64,000 nt of DNA from Paucilactobacillus oligofermentans DSM 15707 = LMG 22743 (lineage in GTDB: Bacteria > Bacillota > Bacilli > Lactobacillales > Lactobacillaceae), in contig NZ_AZFE01000032.1 in NCBI RefSeq assembly GCF_001434315.1, positions 310,561-374,560 on the forward strand. The letters run 5' to 3'. The notes under the pieces are model-generated. The model ran no database searches. It saw only the letters and a program-made list of their open reading frames with translations, and was not told where the DNA came from. The translations under genes and the position numbers were made by a program. Positions 16,382 through 26,395 of the stretch are shown piece by piece; the first letter of the stretch is position 1, and every line of letters starts with the position of its first letter.

Positions 16382-17452
16382 GTGATTAAAGCAGCTGCAC
16401 CTGGAAAACTATATATCGCTGGCGAATATGCAGTTGTTGAAACTGGATATCCGGCCATTCTCGTTGCATTAAACCAATTTGTTTTTTGTACCGTAGAAAA
16501 AAGTTCAGACGTTGGTAGTATTCTATCAACTCAATATTCAGAAAATTCAATTTATTGGCGTCGCCAAGATAATCAAATGATTTTTGATAATCGTGATAAT
16601 CCGTTTCACTATATTCTTTCAGCAATTAAAATTACTGAAGATTATGCATGTTCACTTGGGCTTAATCTTAGTGTCTATCATTTAAAAATTGATAGCCAAT
16701 TAGATAGTTCCGATGGAAAAAAATATGGCTTGGGTTCTTCTGCTGCAGTCACTGTGGCAACAGTAAAAGCGTTATGTGAATTTTATCAATTAAATGTCAC
16801 TCAAGACATAATTTTTAAGCTATCCGCAATTGCTCATTTTGAAGTTCAAGGTAATGGTTCTTTAGGAGATATTGCCGCTTCAGTTTATGGTGGATGGATT
16901 GCATACCATTCTTTTGATCGTCGCTGGTTAATGGAACAACGTAAAAAAACTAATTTGATCGATTTAATTGCAATGGATTGGCCTAATTTGGAAATTGAAC
17001 AGTTAAAAGCACCTAACAATTTAATGTTACTAATTGGCTGGACGGGTTCTCCCGCCTCTACTTCAAAATTAGTTGATAAAGTTTCAATTGCAAAAGCAAG
17101 AGAAAGCCAAGAATATCAAGACTTTTTACTAGCTAGTCAAGAGTGCATTCAAAAAATGATTTTAGGTTTTAGAAATAATAACCTGAATGTTATTCAAGAT
17201 GGTATTAGAAAAAATAGACAAATATTACATGCTTTGTCTAAATTATCTGGTGTTTCAATTGAAACTAAAGCATTAACTAATTTATGTGAAATTGCAGAAG
17301 AATTTAACGGCGCTGCTAAAACATCTGGTGCCGGTGGCGGTGATTGTGGAATTGTAGCAATTGATGCAAAAAGTAATTTAAGTTTATTAATTGAAAAATG
17401 GACGAATGCAAAGATTGAACGTTTAAATTTATCAGTCCATGAAATTGACTAG
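16382..17452 (+). CDS. mvaK2: Phosphomevalonate kinase
   Basis: MvaK2 adds the second phosphate to mevalonate-5-phosphate. The 356-residue GHMP kinase has APGKLYIAGEYAVVETGYPA at residues 5-24, the phosphate loop KYGLGSSAAVTVATVKALC near residue 115, GNGSLGDIAASVYGGWI near 157 and the C-terminal KTSGAGGGDCGI loop. The start is GTG at 16382, with GAAAGGA about 11 nt upstream. It lies third in the mevalonate operon, 26 bp after mvaD and 21 bp before fni. A possible control point in this family is feedback by diphosphomevalonate on mvaK1, which the sequence cannot show. Confidence 0.95.
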   Translation: MIKAAAPGKLYIAGEYAVVETGYPAILVALNQFVFCTVEKSSDVGSILSTQYSENSIYWRRQDNQMIFDNRDNPFHYILSAIKITEDYACSLGLNLSVYHLKIDSQLDSSDGKKYGLGSSAAVTVATVKALCEFYQLNVTQDIIFKLSAIAHFEVQGNGSLGDIAASVYGGWIAYHSFDRRWLMEQRKKTNLIDLIAMDWPNLEIEQLKAPNNLMLLIGWTGSPASTSKLVDKVSIAKARESQEYQDFLLASQECIQKMILGFRNNNLNVIQDGIRKNRQILHALSKLSGVSIETKALTNLCEIAEEFNGAAKTSGAGGGDCGIVAIDAKSNLSLLIEKWTNAKIERLNLSVHEID

Positions 17453-17473
17453 TTATCATATGAGGTAATCAAA

Positions 17474-18508
17474 ATGGAATCAATTCAATCGCATCGAAAA
17501 GACGAACATCTTTCTTTAGCAGAAAAGTTCTATTCAGCGGCTCATCAAGATAATCCATTTGATGAAATCCGCATTATTCATAATAGTTTGCCAGAATTAG
17601 GTTTCGATGATATAAGTTTAAAGACTAAGATTGATAATAATTTATTATTTGAACACCCCTACTATATCGAAGCAATAACTGGCGGTAGTAATCAAGCCAC
17701 TAAAATTAATTCTCAACTTGCCAAACTAGCAGCTAAGCATCATCTTCCAATGGCGGTTGGATCAGCAAGTGTAATGCTTACTGATAAATCAACTGAAGAT
17801 AGTTTCTCAGTTGTTAGAGAACAGAATCCAAATGGAATTATAATAGCTAATATCAGCGCTAATGCAACTGTCGAGCAGGCTAAATTTGTGATTGATTTTA
17901 TGCAAGCCAATGCATTAGAAGTCCATATTAATACCACACAAGAATTGGTCATGCCTGAGGGCGAGCGTGAATTTTATTGGCTTGAAAATATTAAACAATT
18001 AATTGATGCGCTTGATATTCCGGTAATTGTTAAAGAAGTTGGTTTTGGTATTAGTCATGAAACAGTTGATCAGCTTCAAGCAATCGGTGTTACTAACATT
18101 AATGTTAGTGGTCGTGGCGGTACTAATTTTGTTGAAATTGAAAATCGGCGTAATCATCAAAATGATTTTTCATACTTAACTAATTGGGGTCAGACAACTG
18201 TTGAATCATTGTTAGATAATTCAAACAATTCTAATATTAACTTATTGGCATCAGGTGGTATTAGTAATCCTTTAGATGTAATCAAATGCGGTATTCTTGG
18301 CGCTAATGCAGTCGGTGTTGCTGGTTTCTTTTTACATGTGTTAATTAAAGATGGTTACGACCAATTAGACCAAACTTTAACTAATTGGGATGATGAATTA
18401 CGTAAATTACTTGTGTTATGTGGTGCTAAGTCATTTAACGATTTAATTGATATGCCTTATATTTTATCAGCTAACTTAAATAATTTTGTTTCACAAAGAC
18501 AAAAATAG
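17474..18508 (+). CDS. fni: Type 2 isopentenyl-diphosphate delta-isomerase (FMN)
   Basis: Fni interconverts isopentenyl and dimethylallyl diphosphate using reduced FMN, so both starter units for IspA are available. The 344-residue TIM-barrel protein shows HRKDEHLSLAEKFY at the N-terminus, YIEAITGGSNQATKIN near 62, PMAVGSASVML near 92, VHINTTQELVMPEGER near 150, and the phosphate/FMN segments GRGGTNFVEIE near 215 and SGGISNPLDVIKCGILGA near 262. TGAGG lies 9 nt before the ATG. It closes the mevalonate operon; its stop codon lies inside the terminator palindrome. Confidence 0.96.
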   Translation: MESIQSHRKDEHLSLAEKFYSAAHQDNPFDEIRIIHNSLPELGFDDISLKTKIDNNLLFEHPYYIEAITGGSNQATKINSQLAKLAAKHHLPMAVGSASVMLTDKSTEDSFSVVREQNPNGIIIANISANATVEQAKFVIDFMQANALEVHINTTQELVMPEGEREFYWLENIKQLIDALDIPVIVKEVGFGISHETVDQLQAIGVTNINVSGRGGTNFVEIENRRNHQNDFSYLTNWGQTTVESLLDNSNNSNINLLASGGISNPLDVIKCGILGANAVGVAGFFLHVLIKDGYDQLDQTLTNWDDELRKLLVLCGAKSFNDLIDMPYILSANLNNFVSQRQK

Positions 18509-18536
18509 GATTGCCTAATTAGGCAATCCTATTTTT
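18501..18536. terminator. Bidirectional terminator between fni and the RsmF-like gene
   Basis: A perfect 36-base palindrome, with arms AAAAATAGGATTGCCTAA and its complement, contains the fni stop codon (18506-18508) and ends 1-2 bp from the convergent methylase stop. It has A- and T-tracts at its ends, so it can act on both strands. Confidence 0.9.
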
Positions 18537-18537
18537 A

Positions 18538-19890
18538 TTAGATTCGAAGTCCTTTAGGATAGAAATTTTTAAGTGTCTTACCAACTAGTTTACTAAAACT
18601 AACTGAATGGCCTTCACAAACAAGCAAATACCATCCCTTATCTTTTAACTCATCAATCATTAGTGTTTCACCATGGATATAATGTTTCCACTGATCAAGA
18701 CTAATAATAATTTTATGATTAATTTGTTCTGAATTAGTTGCCAGTGCAAGCGAGTGTGACGGTTCAAACCGATTTTTCTTAAAAATACCCAAATGTAAAC
18801 CGGGACGCATAAATTTTATTTTATTAATCGAATTTAACCCAATTGGTAATACATATAAATTATCACCAAATTTAACTAAGGTTCCCTCTGGTATTTGTAA
18901 TCCAGTTTCAAAAATAAAATCATTAAATAATTTTGTTTCAGCTTTATCCATTTGATCATACTTCGGTGTCTTGTTTTTATCTTGATTTTCTTCTACTTCA
19001 TTTGAAACAAACTTAGCTACAAAATGGCCTTCACCTTTAATATGATGTGGAAATAAACGTACAGCATTTTTAATTTCAGGATTACCGTCTCCCCAGTCTG
19101 GATTTGCACTATCCATACCGTCATAATTTTTGATGGGAACCATCGATAGCATTGGATATTCAGACAGTAACCAAGCAGCAATTTGTTCATCTTCTTCAGG
19201 TGCAAATGTACAAGTTGAATAAACTAATGTTCCACCAGGTCTTAGCATTTCAAGTGCAGACGCCAATATTTTTTGTTGTCGATTTGCACATTCATTAGAA
19301 TAATCTTCATTCCAATATTGCATTCCAGCTGGTTCTTTTCGAAACATTCCTTCACCTGAACATGGCGCATCAACTAAAATACGATCAAAATACTTTTGAA
19401 AATGAGGTGCAAGTCGATCAGGGCTTTCATTGGTTACAATTGTATTAGTCGCACCCCATCGTTCTACGTTTTCTGACAAAACAGCAGCTCGTTTACTAAA
19501 TATTTCATTACTGACTAAAATTCCAGTGTTATTCATTTTATTAATTAAATGCGTACTTTTCCCACCTGGTGAAGCACATAAATCAAGAATTTTTTCTCCT
19601 GGTTGTGGATCAACTACTTCCCCAACGTACATTGCGGAAGGTTCCTGACTATAAATATAGCCAGTTATATGATCTAAAGTTTTACCGTTAATTTGGCCGT
19701 AAAATCCGGTATCACAATAATCAATTCTATTCTGATTTTCAAGATATTCTTTAGTTGTTAGTTTACCGGTTTTAATCGTATTAACGCGATAGCCACTAAT
19801 ACTAGGTTCATTAAAAGTGGCAAAGAATCCATCGGCCTCTTGACCAAGTAACTTTTTATATTTTTCAATAAATCCAATTGGTAATTCCAT
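18538..19890 (-). CDS. RsmF/NOP2-family 16S rRNA cytosine-5 methyltransferase
   Basis: This 450-residue SAM-dependent enzyme methylates C5 of a cytidine in rRNA. It has the family's catalytic features: LCASPGGKSTHL near 105 (SAM binding), DAPCSGEGMFRK near 174 (conserved Cys) and YSTCTFAPEEDE near 224 (catalytic Cys). A C-terminal half with an RsmF/PUA-like extension (LDQWKHYIHGE, GWYLLVCEGHSVSF) sets it apart from RsmB, which is encoded elsewhere here. The start ATG lies at 19888-19890, with GGAGATAAC just upstream. It looks monocistronic, convergent with fni and divergent from the HAD gene. The target nucleotide cannot be told from sequence. Confidence 0.9.
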   Translation of the reverse strand: MELPIGFIEKYKKLLGQEADGFFATFNEPSISGYRVNTIKTGKLTTKEYLENQNRIDYCDTGFYGQINGKTLDHITGYIYSQEPSAMYVGEVVDPQPGEKILDLCASPGGKSTHLINKMNNTGILVSNEIFSKRAAVLSENVERWGATNTIVTNESPDRLAPHFQKYFDRILVDAPCSGEGMFRKEPAGMQYWNEDYSNECANRQQKILASALEMLRPGGTLVYSTCTFAPEEDEQIAAWLLSEYPMLSMVPIKNYDGMDSANPDWGDGNPEIKNAVRLFPHHIKGEGHFVAKFVSNEVEENQDKNKTPKYDQMDKAETKLFNDFIFETGLQIPEGTLVKFGDNLYVLPIGLNSINKIKFMRPGLHLGIFKKNRFEPSHSLALATNSEQINHKIIISLDQWKHYIHGETLMIDELKDKGWYLLVCEGHSVSFSKLVGKTLKNFYPKGLRI

Positions 19891-20049
19891 GTTATCTCCA
19901 TTTCATAACTTATTGTATATTACAATTAATTTAGTTGCTATATACAATTAGATTAATTTATTAACTTTTAAACTGTCAATGATGGTCAATTTTAAGTAAT
20001 TATGATACATTTTAATAATGTAATCTAAAAATAGGACGGTTATTAATCT

Positions 20050-20862
20050 ATGAATCAACATTTAATTGCCATTGACTTAGATGGTACTACACTCAATAAT
20101 GATGCACAATTATCCCCAACAACTATTAAAACAATTAAGGCTGCTAGTAAAGCTGGTCATATCGTCAGTATTGTAACCGGTCGGCCTTATCGTATTTCGC
20201 AACGATATTATGATAGCTTGGGTTTAAAATCTCCCATGGTTAACTTCAATGGTGCTCTTGCCCATATTCCCCATGAAGAATGGCACCAAGAATATCAAAA
20301 AAATATCAATCGTGAAATTGCTTTAGACCTATTAACTCATAAAGACGAGCTTGGAATTGATACGATGACTGCTGAAAATAAATTACATCTTTGGGCTAAT
20401 CGACAAAGTAATGTAATGGCTGACTTTTTCCCTACTAAACTTAATCCAAATGAAGTATTAAATAGTAATAATTTAACATCGGACCCCACCGCGCTAACTG
20501 TTGAATATAAACCCGGTGAAAAAGATACTTTAATTAAAAATATTCAGGACAATTACGGTTCTGACGTTGATATCCGTGTTTGGGGTGGTCCTCATAATAT
20601 CCTTGAAGTTGTTTCTAAAGGTATTCAAAAAGCCATGGGTGTTTCTTATCTTGCTAAGACATACAATATTGATCAATCAAATATTATTGCCTTTGGTGAT
20701 GAAGAAAACGATGCTGAAATGATTAAATATGCCGGTCGTGGTGTTGCAATGAAAAATGCGATTCCTTCAATTACGGCATTAGCTGATGATCAAACAGAAG
20801 TTGATAATCAACATGATGGCCTTGCACACTATTTAAACGATTATTTAAAATTAGATATTTAA
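20050..20862 (+). CDS. Cof-type HAD-IIB phosphatase
   Basis: The 270-residue protein is a haloacid-dehalogenase hydrolase of the IIB (Cof) class, which removes phosphate from sugar phosphates, nucleotides or cofactors. Motif I is IDLDGTTLNN at residues 8-17 with the nucleophile Asp and acid/base Asp, motif II is SIVTGRP near 40, the cap follows, motif III includes the Lys near 200 (SKGIQKAMG), and motif IV is FGDEENDAEM near 222. The substrate is unknown; genomes of this group carry many paralogues. AGGACGG lies 10 nt before the ATG. The gene stands alone and ends at a terminator next to convergent glpK. Confidence 0.92.
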   Translation: MNQHLIAIDLDGTTLNNDAQLSPTTIKTIKAASKAGHIVSIVTGRPYRISQRYYDSLGLKSPMVNFNGALAHIPHEEWHQEYQKNINREIALDLLTHKDELGIDTMTAENKLHLWANRQSNVMADFFPTKLNPNEVLNSNNLTSDPTALTVEYKPGEKDTLIKNIQDNYGSDVDIRVWGGPHNILEVVSKGIQKAMGVSYLAKTYNIDQSNIIAFGDEENDAEMIKYAGRGVAMKNAIPSITALADDQTEVDNQHDGLAHYLNDYLKLDI

Positions 20863-20874
20863 TTTAATAAAGCC

Positions 20875-20908
20875 AAAACGTCTGAGAAAAATTACTCAGA
20901 CGTTTTTT

Positions 20909-20910
<2 letters not shown>
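20875..20910. terminator. Terminator between the HAD gene and glpK
   Basis: AAAACGTCTGAG (20875-20886) pairs with CTCAGACGTTTT (20895-20906), followed by a T-run on the plus strand. The glpK stop codon begins inside this T-run at 20909-20911. The A-run at 20875-20878 also gives a short T-tract in the minus direction. Confidence 0.88.
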
Positions 20911-22420
<1,510 letters not shown>

Positions 22421-22440
22421 TCACCCCTTTAAACTGGAAT

Positions 22441-23748
22441 TTAATTTAATGTGATATCAAGTTTAACGATATCTGCTAATGACTCACGTTTAACGACAAG
22501 TTGTGATTTACCATCTTCACAAAATACAACGGCTGGTCGCGGATTACGATTATAATTACTAGCCATTGAATAACCATAGGCACCGGTATCAAGGACCGCT
22601 AGTAAATCGCCTGCCGTTGGTTTGGCTAACATTTGGTCCCATGCAAGCATATCACCTGATTCACAATATTTACCCGCAACTGATACTTTACTATTAGCTG
22701 GTTCATTCATCTTATTAGCCAATACCGTCTCGTATTTAGCTTCGTATAATGCAGGACGGATATTATCACCCATCCCACCATCAACCGCAATATAATCACG
22801 AATATTTGGAATGCTTTTACTTGAACCAACCGTATATAAAGATATGGCTGCTGATCCAACGATTGAACGACCAGGTTCAATCCAAATTTCAGGACATGGG
22901 AAGTTGTTCTTAGATGATAGTTGTTTAACTTCTTCGATAATAGCACTAATAAAAGTTTCTGGAGCCAACGGATTTTCATCGTCGGTATATTGAATTCCAA
23001 ACCCACCACCAAGATTAAGTACACTGGCAGTAAAATTAAACTTAGCTTGCCAGTCGATTAATAAATGCATCATTTTATCAGCTGCGCCCACAAAGCCTGC
23101 CGTAGCAAAAATTTGGGAACCAATATGGCAATGTGCACCTAACATATTTAAATACGGAGCTGCTAAAATTTGCTCCAACGCTTGATCAGCTTGGCCACTA
23201 TTTAAGTCAAAACCAAACTTTGAATCTTCTTGACCAGTTGAAATATATTCATGCGTATGTGCTGAGATTCCAGGAGTTACTCGAATCATCACATCAACTT
23301 TTTGTTTTCGGTCTTGAGTCAATTGATCTAATAACGATAATTCATAAAAGTTATCAATAATGATACAACCAATGTTTTGATCTAAGGCAAAGGTTAATTC
23401 TGAAATTGATTTGTTATTACCATGAAATGAAACTTTATTCATTGGGAATCCCGCTTGTTTTGCAGTATATAGTTCCCCTTCAGAAACAACATCACAATGA
23501 ATGTTTTCTTTATTAATTAGTTGATACATTGCAAGTGTTGCAAAAGCCTTGCTAGCATAACTAATTTGATACTTAACATTAGCTTTTTCAAAAATTGCTT
23601 TAAAATGTGTAATTTGTCGGCGGATAATGCTAGTATCATATGCAAATAATGGAGTTCCATATTCTTTTGCTAATTGTGTAGTATCTACACCACCAACTAG
23701 GAGATGACCTGCTTCGTTCACTTGACGTTCACTAATTTGAGTACTCAT
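22441..23748 (-). CDS. lysA: Diaminopimelate decarboxylase
   Basis: LysA decarboxylates meso-diaminopimelate to L-lysine, using pyridoxal phosphate. The 435-residue fold-III decarboxylase shows the PLP lysine in SYASKAFATLAM near residue 66, GNNKS, GCIIIDN, the HCHIGSQ motif near 200, NLGGGFGIQY near 240, EPGRSIVGSA near 292 and CESGDMLAWD with the catalytic Cys near 358. GGAGG lies 6 nt before the ATG. No other lysine-pathway gene is in the window, and no lysine riboswitch fits in the 77-bp gap upstream, which is mostly the tautomerase terminator. A weak promoter (TTAATC-16-TATATT) may overlap that terminator. glpK follows 26 bp downstream. Confidence 0.96.
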   Translation of the reverse strand: MSTQISERQVNEAGHLLVGGVDTTQLAKEYGTPLFAYDTSIIRRQITHFKAIFEKANVKYQISYASKAFATLAMYQLINKENIHCDVVSEGELYTAKQAGFPMNKVSFHGNNKSISELTFALDQNIGCIIIDNFYELSLLDQLTQDRKQKVDVMIRVTPGISAHTHEYISTGQEDSKFGFDLNSGQADQALEQILAAPYLNMLGAHCHIGSQIFATAGFVGAADKMMHLLIDWQAKFNFTASVLNLGGGFGIQYTDDENPLAPETFISAIIEEVKQLSSKNNFPCPEIWIEPGRSIVGSAAISLYTVGSSKSIPNIRDYIAVDGGMGDNIRPALYEAKYETVLANKMNEPANSKVSVAGKYCESGDMLAWDQMLAKPTAGDLLAVLDTGAYGYSMASNYNRNPRPAVVFCEDGKSQLVVKRESLADIVKLDITLN

Positions 23749-23775
23749 CTAATTCCTCCAATGTTTAATATAAAG

Positions 23776-23815
23776 AAAAAAGGTAGCGGATTAACATGCA
23801 TCCTGCCACCTTTTA
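23776..23815 (-). terminator. Terminator after the tautomerase gene
   Basis: On the minus strand AAAAGGTGGCAGGA and TCCGCTACCTTTTTT form an imperfect stem around a 10-base loop, with a T-run. It lies 10 bp past the tautomerase stop and upstream of lysA. Confidence 0.65.
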
Positions 23816-23825
23816 ACTAGTTATT

Positions 23826-24011
23826 TTATTGGTCGCTTTTTAAAACTCCACCAACACTATAATGATCAGGTTGCATTTCGTTTAAAACAATGTGTACTCG
23901 TTCTTCTGGAACAACCGCATTTTTAGCAATTGCTGCAGTAACGTCTTTAACAAGACCTTTTAATTGTTCTGGTGTTCGACCAGCTACTAAGTCAATGTGT
24001 ACTAATGGCAT
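23826..24011 (-). CDS. 4-oxalocrotonate tautomerase family protein
   Basis: The product is 61 residues, the usual size of 4-OT-type tautomerases, which act as hexamers and use the N-terminal proline as a general base. After removal of Met the chain begins with Pro (MPLVHIDLVAGRTPEQLKGL), followed by the helix with two Val/Ala-rich turns and the VHIVLNEM strand. The ATG at 24009-24011 leaves Pro1 free and has AGGAGTG 6 nt upstream; the in-frame GTG at 24020 would bury Pro1 and overlaps the ribosome site. The physiological substrate is not known for most Firmicute members. It is monocistronic with its own promoter and terminator. Confidence 0.92.
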   Translation of the reverse strand: MPLVHIDLVAGRTPEQLKGLVKDVTAAIAKNAVVPEERVHIVLNEMQPDHYSVGGVLKSDQ

Positions 24012-24043
24012 TTGATTCACTCCTATAAAAATTTATTAGGTAT

Positions 24044-24072
24044 AGTATACTTTAAAATTGGACGTTTGCCAA
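24044..24072 (-). promoter_or_regulatory. Promoter of the tautomerase gene
   Basis: On the minus strand TTGGCA (24067-24072) and TATACT (24044-24049) are exactly 17 bp apart, 32 bp before the start codon. Confidence 0.65.
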
Positions 24073-24151
24073 TTATCCTAACGTGTTTTACTTAAATAAA
24101 ATCTAAATTTCAGTTACAATTATTATATTAATTATTTGAAAGGTTTAAATT

Positions 24152-25564
24152 ATGGAAAATAAATCAAAATATTCAGCTTGCACAAGCATTCTAATTGGTA
24201 AAAAAGCCAGTATTGACGGCACTATCATGATTGGTCGTAATGAAGATGCTAAAGCTTCATGGCCCAAACATTTCGTCATCCGTCAGCGTAACGAAATTAT
24301 TAATCATTTTAAATCTAATGACAATGATTTTGAAATGGATTTACCTACCACTAGTGCAAGATATACTGCAACACCAGAATGGACCGACAAATTTGGCGTT
24401 TTTGAAGAAGCCGGAATTAATGAATTTAATGTCGCAATGAGTGCGACAGAAAGTGCCTATTCAAATGTCAGAGTTCTTGCCGCCGATCCGCTGGTTTCAA
24501 CTGGAATTACTGAAGAAGCCATGGTAACCGTAGTTTTACCATTTATTAGTTCTGCGCGAGAAGGTGTTAAACGACTCGGTGAAATTATTGAGACACATGG
24601 TACTAATGAATCAAATGGAATTTTATTTGCTGATGATAATGAAGCCTGGTATTTAGAAACGGCTGGCGGACACTATTGGGTAGCACAAAGAATTCCAGAT
24701 GACTCTTATGCTGTTGTCGCTAATCAATTAAGTATTCAAGAAATTGACTTCAATGATTCTGAACAATTCATGTTTCATGCAGATATTAAAGATTTTGTTG
24801 ATAACAACAATCTTAACCCTAATCCAAATAGTTTTAATTTCAGAAAAATTTTTGGAACTAATGACGCATCAGATTCAGTCTACAATACTCCCCGAGTTTG
24901 GTATGGTCATCGCTTATTTAGTCCAAATGGTGTTTCTGATGAATCCCCAGAATCAAGCGAACTTCCCTTTATCATTAAACCGAGTCGTCTATTATCAGTT
25001 GAAGATGCCCAAACTTATTTAAGTTCTCACTTTCAAGGAACACCCTATGATCCAATTGGAACTGGATCCGAAAAAGAAAAACATAAATACCGACCTATAA
25101 GTTTGGCTAAAACACAGGAATCTCATATCTTGCAAATGAATCGCATCCCGGCGAACCTACATTGGTTATCACTTGGCGTCAGCGCTCAAAGTGTTTATGT
25201 CCCCTTTTATGCCGGGATTACAGATACCCCAATTCGCTATCAACGTGGCAAACAACAATACGATTCGGACAGTGAATATTGGAATTATAAATTGGCAGGT
25301 GTGTTAATTGATGCTCACCTTCATCAATTCAGTAAACCTTTAGCTGATTTACAAACTAGTATTAACATTAAGATGCGTGAGATGCTAAAAAAAGCTGATC
25401 TAGGGCTTCCAACTCGAAATAACGAACAAGGAGCTTACTTTACTGAAAAATCAGCTGAAATCGCTCAATATTCATCATCACGTTATCAAGAATTTATTAA
25501 GCAAGTTATTACTGAATCAACTGACTTGTCGTTATTAAACTTTAAAACAGATGCAAATTTATAG
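24152..25564 (+). CDS. pepD: C69 family dipeptidase (PepD-like)
   Basis: C69 dipeptidases are cytoplasmic N-terminal-nucleophile hydrolases that split dipeptides with broad specificity and are common in lactobacilli. The 470-residue protein has KYSACTSILIGKKAS at residues 6-20, where Cys10 would become the new N-terminal nucleophile after self-processing; MIGRNEDAK near 28 supplies the conserved Arg and Asp. YLETAGGHYWVAQRIPDDSY near 170 matches the family. No signal peptide is visible, so it should act inside the cell. GAAAGG lies 8 nt before the ATG. The zinc-ribbon gene follows 21 bp downstream, probably in the same transcript. Confidence 0.93.
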   Translation: MENKSKYSACTSILIGKKASIDGTIMIGRNEDAKASWPKHFVIRQRNEIINHFKSNDNDFEMDLPTTSARYTATPEWTDKFGVFEEAGINEFNVAMSATESAYSNVRVLAADPLVSTGITEEAMVTVVLPFISSAREGVKRLGEIIETHGTNESNGILFADDNEAWYLETAGGHYWVAQRIPDDSYAVVANQLSIQEIDFNDSEQFMFHADIKDFVDNNNLNPNPNSFNFRKIFGTNDASDSVYNTPRVWYGHRLFSPNGVSDESPESSELPFIIKPSRLLSVEDAQTYLSSHFQGTPYDPIGTGSEKEKHKYRPISLAKTQESHILQMNRIPANLHWLSLGVSAQSVYVPFYAGITDTPIRYQRGKQQYDSDSEYWNYKLAGVLIDAHLHQFSKPLADLQTSINIKMREMLKKADLGLPTRNNEQGAYFTEKSAEIAQYSSSRYQEFIKQVITESTDLSLLNFKTDANL

Positions 25565-25585
25565 ATTTGCTAACAGGGGAATATT

Positions 25586-25840
25586 ATGAATAAATTTTGT
25601 CAAAGTTGTGGTATGCCCTTAGAAGGGCATCAAGGTACTGAAGTAAATGGTACTTTGTCAAATGACTACTGTGAAATGTGTTATCGTGATGGTCAATTTA
25701 TTGAACCAAAGATTACATTTAATGAAATGAAAACTCGTGGGATTACCGGCTTAAAACAAAGTAATAAAAATATTCTTGTTAAGCAACTAATGATTTGGGG
25801 ATATCCGTTCCAGTTAAAGAATCTAGACCGTTGGAAATAA
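25586..25840 (+). CDS. Small zinc-ribbon domain protein
   Basis: This 84-residue protein has two CxxC knuckles, FCQSCGMPL at residues 4-12 and YCEMCYRDG near 29-37, forming a putative zinc ribbon of a small family often annotated only by that domain. The C-terminal half is helical and basic (NKNILVKQLMIWGYPFQLKNL). A ribosome site, AGGGGAA, precedes the ATG. It follows the dipeptidase by 21 bp and ends at a shared terminator. Its function is unknown; nucleic-acid or protein binding are both possible. Confidence 0.82.
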   Translation: MNKFCQSCGMPLEGHQGTEVNGTLSNDYCEMCYRDGQFIEPKITFNEMKTRGITGLKQSNKNILVKQLMIWGYPFQLKNLDRWK

Positions 25841-25857
25841 TCATTAAAATCTGCACA

Positions 25858-25887
25858 AAAAAAGCAATCCATAATGGATTGCTTTTT
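25858..25887. terminator. Bidirectional terminator between the zinc-ribbon gene and rplS
   Basis: AAAAAGCAATCC and GGATTGCTTTTT form a 12-bp stem with a short ATAAT loop, with an A-run on one side and a T-run on the other. It lies 8 bp from the rplS stop. Confidence 0.9.
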
Positions 25888-25895
25888 GTTTGTAA

Positions 25896-26249
25896 TTAAA
25901 CTCGACGTTCTTGGATACGAGCTGCCTTACCGTGAAGTGCACGTAAGTAGTATAACTTAGCACGACGAACACGACCATGACGAATTACTTCGATCTTATC
26001 AACACGTGGTGAGTGAAGTGGGAATGTACGTTCCACACCAATACCACTACTGATCTTACGAACAGTATAAGTTTCGCTGATAGCAAAACCATGACGCTTG
26101 ATAACAACACCTTCAAATAATTGGATACGTTCGCGTGTTCCTTCGACGATACGAGCATGAACTCGAACAGTATCTCCGGCACGGAATTCTGGAAGATCAG
26201 TACGTAATTGACCTTCAGTAAGCTTTTGAATTAAAGTATTTTGACGCAT
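25896..26249 (-). CDS. rplS: 50S ribosomal protein L19
   Basis: L19 sits at the 30S-50S interface of the ribosome. The 117-residue protein has the standard L19 length and motifs: [17 protein letters not shown] near 20, [14 protein letters not shown] near 40, [16 protein letters not shown] near 66 and the basic end [26 protein letters not shown] lies 6 nt before the ATG. It follows trmD by 146 bp, and that gap has its own promoter and a leader of about 75 nt, so rplS can be expressed apart from rpsP-rimM-trmD. It ends at a bidirectional terminator. Confidence 0.98.
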   Translation of the reverse strand: MRQNTLIQKLTEGQLRTDLPEFRAGDTVRVHARIVEGTRERIQLFEGVVIKRHGFAISETYTVRKISSGIGVERTFPLHSPRVDKIEVIRHGRVRRAKLYYLRALHGKAARIQERRV

Positions 26250-26329
26250 GTTAGTTCTCCTTTTTCAATCGACATTCATGTTAAGCTTAGCAGCGGAATA
26301 TCGTTACTATGACTTTATAGCCATATATA

Positions 26330-26359
26330 ATAATATCATACTTTATCCCAAATAGTAAA
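26330..26359 (-). promoter_or_regulatory. rplS promoter and leader start
   Basis: On the minus strand TTTACT (26354-26359) and TATTAT (26330-26335) are 18 bp apart, with a TGA extended -10. The leader from about 26323 to 26250 (roughly 75 nt) has partial self-complementarity around TAAGCTTA and may hold an L19-type leader element, but I cannot confirm a fold. Confidence 0.55.
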
Positions 26360-26395
26360 TATATTTAATGTTATTTATCCTAAATGATAACACTA

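Noticed and set aside
19891-20049. Possible regulatory RNA between the RsmF-like and HAD genes
   Set aside because: The 159-bp gap is AT-rich with no clear hairpin or conserved motif; it most likely holds only two divergent promoters.
23749-23825. Possible T-box or lysine riboswitch before lysA, suggested by a GGTGGCAGGA stretch
   Set aside because: The gap is only 77 bp, with no room for a specifier stem or lysine aptamer; the stretch is part of the tautomerase terminator.
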